In this document: positions 60,405 to 64,000 of the stretch, one piece after another
How the letters are laid out: every line of letters begins with the position of its first letter
Position numbering within the stretch: position 1 is the first letter of the stretch
From: Cryptosporangium arvum DSM 44712
GTDB lineage: Bacteria; Actinomycetota; Actinomycetes; Mycobacteriales; Cryptosporangiaceae
Assembly (NCBI RefSeq): GCF_000585375.1
Contig: NZ_KK073874.1
Span: forward strand, 3,782,001 to 3,846,000
Length of the DNA stretch: 64,000 nt
Direction of reading: 5' to 3'
The notes under the pieces: model-generated
What the model was told of the DNA's origin: nothing
Database searches by the model: none
Seen by the model: only the letters and a program-made list of their open reading frames with translations
Position numbers and translations under genes: made by a program

Positions 60405-60884
60405 TCACCGGACGGCCGCATCCGGGTCAGGTCTGGGCAGTGGCTTGCGGAGAATGTAGTTGAAGCCGAATTCGGTCTCGCTGGTCCGGACGTCGAGGTA
60501 GCCGAGCCGCTGGTAGAAGCCGTGGCCGGTGATGCTCGCGCCGGTCTCCATGAAGGCGTAGCCGTCGGCTGCGGCGAGAGCTTCGACGTGGACCATCAGG
60601 TGTCGGCCGATACCCTGGCCGATCGTTCGTGGGTGGACGAACATCGTGTAGACCTTGTTGCCGTCCCGGGACACGGTGCCCACGACGTCATCCTGGTCAA
60701 CGGCGACGAACATCTGTCGCTCGGCGGCGAGGCGCTCGATCTGTCGTGGAGTGAAGTGTGCGCACATCAACTCGATCGTGTCGCTCGGATAGTCCCGGCT
60801 GTTGACTTCGCGCAGGCATCGCTCGATGACGTCGGCGACGGCGGCACTGTCGGCGGGGCGAAACCTCCGGATCTCCACCGTCAC
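60405..60884 (-). CDS. GNAT-family N-acetyltransferase
   Basis: This 159-residue GNAT starts at GTG 60884 (VTVEIRRFRPADSAAVADVI). Features are FVAVDQDDVVGTVSRDGNKV, the acetyl-CoA loop VHPRTIGQGIGRHLMVHVE and the C-terminal TGHGFYQRLGYLDV. These fit small-molecule acetyltransferases. The frame upstream to 61346 is not homologous and crosses a dispersed motif copy at 61010, which lies 126 bp before the start. Intact. Confidence 0.87.
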   Translation of the reverse strand: MTVEIRRFRPADSAAVADVIERCLREVNSRDYPSDTIELMCAHFTPRQIERLAAERQMFVAVDQDDVVGTVSRDGNKVYTMFVHPRTIGQGIGRHLMVHVEALAAADGYAFMETGASITGHGFYQRLGYLDVRTSETEFGFNYILRKPLPRPDPDAAVR

Positions 60885-61215
60885 AGTATCTGGGGCCAGA
60901 GAGCCCTTCTCCGCCTTCAGCTTTCCGAACCGCACCGGCCTGGTGGGGAGACAGGCCGTCGGCCAGCGCAGCAGTCGGCCGCGCCAGCCTCGGGCGACGG
61001 AAGCATTTTCATGCCGCGCCAAGATCGCCACAACGCCAAGCGACAACCCGCGGCCTCCCGAGGTCGCGCACGAAGTCTTCCCAGGCAGCATGGACCATAT
61101 GCGGCCTTCAGTCGCGCTCTGCGCTGTGGACGTCGGCCTCCACGGCCGAGCGTTCACTCGGCGGCATTCGGCGGCGCGCCTTACTCTGACCGGGGGCCAC
61201 TGCTGGGAGGTCTGA
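60885..61215. other. intergenic with dispersed motif
   Basis: About 330 bp divergent between the acetyltransferase and the next plus-strand gene. CATGCCGC lies at 61010-61017. No gene seen. Confidence 0.5.
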
Positions 61216-61629
61216 ATGTCGTCTGGCAATACGCGAGAGTGGGCACTCGGTGGCGGCGCACCCACTGCTTCGCTCGACGCCATCCAATCAACGTATCGGC
61301 CCAGTTGGGCGAGACCAGCGCCGATTGGCCAAGCCCTCAGCGTCACAGACGATCGTCCGCGTCGCGCGGATACAGAGCGCAGCTACCAGGTCCGGAGCCT
61401 TCGTACGGTGCCCGCCACCACGCACGAACGCCACCGCTGGACGTTCAAGCGGCCGGCCGTGATGGTGCGATTTGCGGACGGCCTCACCGTGACGTCAGGT
61501 CCGCTAGTAATGCTCAGTATCGCCGCGGACGTCACGGGACTGTGGTCGGCGGGATGGTGGGAAGCGGCTTTAGCGCTCGTTCTGGCTGCTGCCGCTCTTC
61601 TCGTACTCGGATCCCGCAGCCGTACCTGA
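61216..61629 (+). CDS. hypothetical protein with C-terminal membrane segments
   Basis: A 137-residue frame starts at an ATG with GGGAGG eight bases upstream. The first 95 residues are polar and basic. Two hydrophobic stretches follow (LVMLSIAADVTGLW and AALALVLAAAALLVLG), ending in SRSRT. No family recognised. The good ribosome site and membrane-like end make it plausible. Confidence 0.45.
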   Translation: MSSGNTREWALGGGAPTASLDAIQSTYRPSWARPAPIGQALSVTDDRPRRADTERSYQVRSLRTVPATTHERHRWTFKRPAVMVRFADGLTVTSGPLVMLSIAADVTGLWSAGWWEAALALVLAAAALLVLGSRSRT

Positions 61630-62101
61630 ACGTCCGTGGTGAGAGGTCCGTCATGGGCTCCCCGACCGGCCCCGTCACCCGATCGATTCAACGATCTTGT
61701 CGTCCGGAACGGGTACCGAAATCGCGCTGCGTACCCGTCAGTCATAGCGAGAGACCAGTGCGTGCCCTGCACGATGCACTCCCTTGCCGCTGGCCGGGAG
61801 TCGCCGTGCCGATCGGGATCGCCGGGGTTGCGTGAGGATGGTGACGGGATTCGCTCTCACTGAGCCGTACGGCCCGCTCCGCGCGCGAGCGGGACGCCCG
61901 CCGCCTTCTCGCCCAGGGAAAGACTCGCGGTAGCGCTCCCGGTCATGCCGCACTGCGAGAGTTCGCGATATCGGACCGGTGCGGTCACCGGCCGGCGCCG
62001 ACCGCCTCGTGGGATCTGACCACTCCACGGTCGTCGACGGGTGCTTTACCGACGCGCGGAATTGAGTGCTGAGCAACGCGTCGACGCCGCTCGAAACCGG
62101 C
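61630..62101. other. intergenic, no gene seen
   Basis: About 470 bp with Arg/Ser-rich frames only. CATGCCGC occurs at 61945-61952. Confidence 0.5.
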
Positions 62102-62635
62102 CTAGTCCTCCCAGGCGAGCCAAGGGGCCAGGCGGCAGTCCGGGTCGTCGCAGCACTCGTGCAGGGTGGCGAACGCCTCCCAGAGCTCGTCGGCCTCATA
62201 GCCCCAGGTCCCGTCCGGGTCGATGAGCTCCAAGCGGTCGGCGTCGACGTCGGAGATGAACGGGCCGTCGACGACCCGGTTCAGGACCCCACCGCACGTG
62301 GCGCACTCCAGCCACGGCACGACGACCGGCGGTGTCTGCCGGTCCACCGCCGCCACGGGCGGGGCGAGCCGGACGCAGGTGCCGCCGGCCGGGTCGGGGC
62401 GAGCGCGCCGAAGGGCGTCCTCGACGCGGCCGCGGACACCCCACACCTCGGCCAGCACGGCGATCTCGGCCCGGACGTTGTCCGCGGCCGGGACTCCGTG
62501 CTCGAGCAGCCCCTCGACGAGCGTCTCGACGCCCGCTTCCTGCTCGCCGATCATGCGGAAGCCGACCACGTCCTCGGCCTGCGCCGGAGGTAGCAGCACC
62601 GCCAGGGCCGTCCACTGCTCGATGCTCGCATCCAC
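62102..62635 (-). CDS. hypothetical soluble protein with Cys motifs
   Basis: The 177-residue acidic protein starts at a GTG. The N-terminal half is helical (EQWTALAVLLPPAQAEDVVG). The C-terminal half contains LECATCGGVLNRVVDGPFIS and LHECCDDPDCRLAPW. The four spaced Cys of CATCG and CCDDPDC could bind a metal. No family name is assignable. It is intact and ends 600 bp before the CU044_5270-type gene on the same strand. Confidence 0.65.
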   Translation of the reverse strand: MDASIEQWTALAVLLPPAQAEDVVGFRMIGEQEAGVETLVEGLLEHGVPAADNVRAEIAVLAEVWGVRGRVEDALRRARPDPAGGTCVRLAPPVAAVDRQTPPVVVPWLECATCGGVLNRVVDGPFISDVDADRLELIDPDGTWGYEADELWEAFATLHECCDDPDCRLAPWLAWED

Positions 62636-62662
62636 CCGGCCACCCTAGGTGAGGCCGCGCCG

Positions 62663-62697
62663 CCGGGCGCTCCGCGGCGTCGTCGAGGAGCGCCCGG
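62663..62697 (-). terminator. hairpin downstream of the CU044_5270-type gene
   Basis: An 11-bp stem CCGGGCGCTCC/GGAGCGCCCGG with a 13-nt loop begins 6 nt past the stop at 62703. Confidence 0.75.
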
Positions 62698-62702
62698 ACG
62701 GA

Positions 62703-64000
62703 TCAGTTCTTCCTGGTGAAGCGGTCGCCGTCCCAGTGGTACCGCTGTCGGACGCCGCCGGCGGGCGTGACGGTCACGGTCGTACCGGAGGCCTCGACCG
62801 ACACCGCATCGGGGCCGGGGTCGATCCACGTCACGAGCTTCGTGGGCCCTCCCTCGGCGTGCGAGAAGTCCAGGAACAGCACCGCCCAGGCGGTCTGTGC
62901 GTCGGGCAGGCCGGCCGTGTGGACCCGGAGGAGCAGAACCGGTCCCTCGACCCGCCCGAGCAGGTTCGCGAACGCGACCGGCCGGCCGGAGACCATCTCG
63001 TAGCGGAGCGTGCGGCCCTCCGCGTCCCTCCGGGTGGCCACGCCGCCCTGGAACGCCAGCGTCGGCAGGCTGCTCGCGTCGGAGTTCGACGCCGTGCCGA
63101 AGTGCTCGTCCACCGGCACCACGAACGTCTCGTCGGCGTAGTCGAGGCCGCGGACGGTCCGGTCACCGGGCCGCTCCGGCGGCGTCGTGCCGACCGGTGC
63201 GCCCTCCGGCCGCTCGCCGATGCGGTCCACGACGGCGTAGCGCTCGTAGGCGGTTCCCCGCCGGCCCAGCAGCTCGCCCGTGTCCGGGTCGACGACCAGG
63301 TCGAAGCTCGAGCGGTCGATCCGCAGCGAGAGCACCGCGCCCCGGCGGCCCAGCAGGTCGGCGCCGTCCGGGTCGTACCGCACACCCGGAATCAGCGCGG
63401 CGACATGGTAGAGCAGCGCGCGGACGCGCGGGAACGCCAGGCCGCCGGTGTCGAGCATGGTCTGGACGCGGTCGAACGCCCGCTCGGCGGCGGGCGCGCC
63501 GGGCGCCGACAACCGGTTGATCGCTGCCAGCAGCGCGGCCGGTTCGACGTTCGTGAGACCGCTCAGACGCGACGGGTCGGGATAGAGGACCGCGGCGTCG
63601 AGCGCAGGCGTGCCCGCGGGCGGCTGTTCACCGCTCTCGTACACGTCGACCGACGTGGCCTTGCCGTCCAGCACTCCGTAGCGGGTGCCGTCAGCCGAGT
63701 GCCACTCCTGTTTGTTCTGCGGCGGATCACCCGGCTGGAAGTTGTTGTTGTCGAGCGACCGCACGTACAGGAACTGGGTCGCGCCGACCACCGTCGGCGG
63801 TTGACGATCGGCGGCCGCGTCGACGCGGCGGAGCAGGTCGGCGAGCGTGGCGGCGGACAGCGTCGTGCCGTCGCCCGTCCCGGGTGCGACGGATTCCTCG
63901 TTGTTCAGGCCGATCACGGTCGTGCCCGCGGCGGCCACGGCGAGCGTGGCGGCCAGCGCACCCGCGGCCAGCATCGGCGCGGGCACCCGCAGCCGTCCGA
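62703..64000 (-). CDS. CU044_5270-family membrane-anchored protein, 5' end outside window
   Basis: The frame is open to the window edge, so the GTG at 63986 is probably internal. The visible part begins with a transmembrane helix (LAAGALAATLAVAAAGTTVI). The extracytoplasmic region has TQFLYVRSLDN, the QEWHSADGTRYG segment, and AALIPGVRYDPDGADLLGRRGA ... DPDTGELLGRRGTAYERYAV. This matches the actinobacterial CU044_5270 family, usually encoded next to an ECF sigma factor and thought to act like an anti-sigma protein. The missing N-terminus would face the cytoplasm. The partner should lie beyond the right edge. Confidence 0.8.
   Translation of the reverse strand, partial: GRLRVPAPMLAAGALAATLAVAAAGTTVIGLNNEESVAPGTGDGTTLSAATLADLLRRVDAAADRQPPTVVGATQFLYVRSLDNNNFQPGDPPQNKQEWHSADGTRYGVLDGKATSVDVYESGEQPPAGTPALDAAVLYPDPSRLSGLTNVEPAALLAAINRLSAPGAPAAERAFDRVQTMLDTGGLAFPRVRALLYHVAALIPGVRYDPDGADLLGRRGAVLSLRIDRSSFDLVVDPDTGELLGRRGTAYERYAVVDRIGERPEGAPVGTTPPERPGDRTVRGLDYADETFVVPVDEHFGTASNSDASSLPTLAFQGGVATRRDAEGRTLRYEMVSGRPVAFANLLGRVEGPVLLLRVHTAGLPDAQTAWAVLFLDFSHAEGGPTKLVTWIDPGPDAVSVEASGTTVTVTPAGGVRQRYHWDGDRFTRKN

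Noticed and set aside
1-64000. tRNA, rRNA or CRISPR arrays
   Set aside because: No cloverleaf-like GTTCGA/anticodon arrangement, rRNA core sequence or regularly spaced repeats were recognised on either strand. Short structured RNAs could still be missed without a covariance search.

Overview
The window is about 70% G+C. It has GTG/TTG starts, ATGA/GTGA gene overlaps and actinobacterial families: BTAD/SARP regulators, a SigB/SigF-type sigma factor, a CU044_5270-type protein and a CoaE-GrpB fusion. This points to a large-genome soil actinomycete; the genus cannot be fixed from the sequence alone. No rRNA, tRNA or CRISPR array was seen. All family names come from reading motifs, because no database search was possible.

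Layout. 1-5.7 kb: two tail-to-tail paralogous BTAD/ATPase regulators, the left one cut by the window edge. 5.7-10.8 kb: an alpha/beta hydrolase, a DUF6924-like protein, a sigma factor, and a divergent SDR/AraC pair with a palindrome between them. 10.95-12.96 kb: a complete ISL3-type insertion sequence (22-bp inverted ends, exact 8-bp target duplication) that carries a cargo gene and splits a small ORF. 13-26.7 kb: a gene-sparse accessory stretch with remnants, small membrane proteins, an FMN hydroxy-acid dehydrogenase, an Nramp-like transporter lacking the canonical metal-site motifs, a secreted peptidoglycan-binding protein and an IS5-type transposase.

26.7-48.4 kb is the most coherent region. 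An IclR regulator sits beside a CaiB/BaiF CoA-transferase and a short citrate-synthase-fold lyase. Divergently follow an aldehyde dehydrogenase, a zinc alcohol dehydrogenase, a ThDP enzyme and a complete branched-chain-type ABC importer with a permease-ATPase fusion. Next come a secreted ThuA-like protein and a Tat-exported PQQ dehydrogenase with pqqA and pqqC; the following pqqD-pqqE region is deleted, fused and frameshifted. A 20-bp operator-like sequence recurs before the ALDH operon and twice in the ThuA/PQQ-dehydrogenase intergenic region, suggesting one regulon. A TetR gene, a TetR-type palindrome, an MHS symporter, an MBL hydrolase and a KstD-like flavoprotein complete the block. It looks like a catabolic locus for an unidentified alcohol or organic acid.

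48.4-62 kb is a second accessory stretch. It holds broken genes (CPT-like, integrase, HAD, Imm21-like), a degenerate CoaE-GrpB, a TIR-domain protein, a pentapeptide-repeat membrane protein and several small proteins. The window ends in a CU044_5270-type gene that runs off the edge.

The strongest candidate for something undescribed is a pair of 42-residue Cys/Tyr/Asp-rich peptides (18.1 and 56.8 kb). Their basic C-terminal halves are identical, each has a strong terminator, and they share an upstream leader whose 88-bp core also lies upstream of the sigma-factor gene. A related short motif (GCGGCATGA on the minus strand) lies 114-128 bp upstream of five minus-strand genes, including both peptides.
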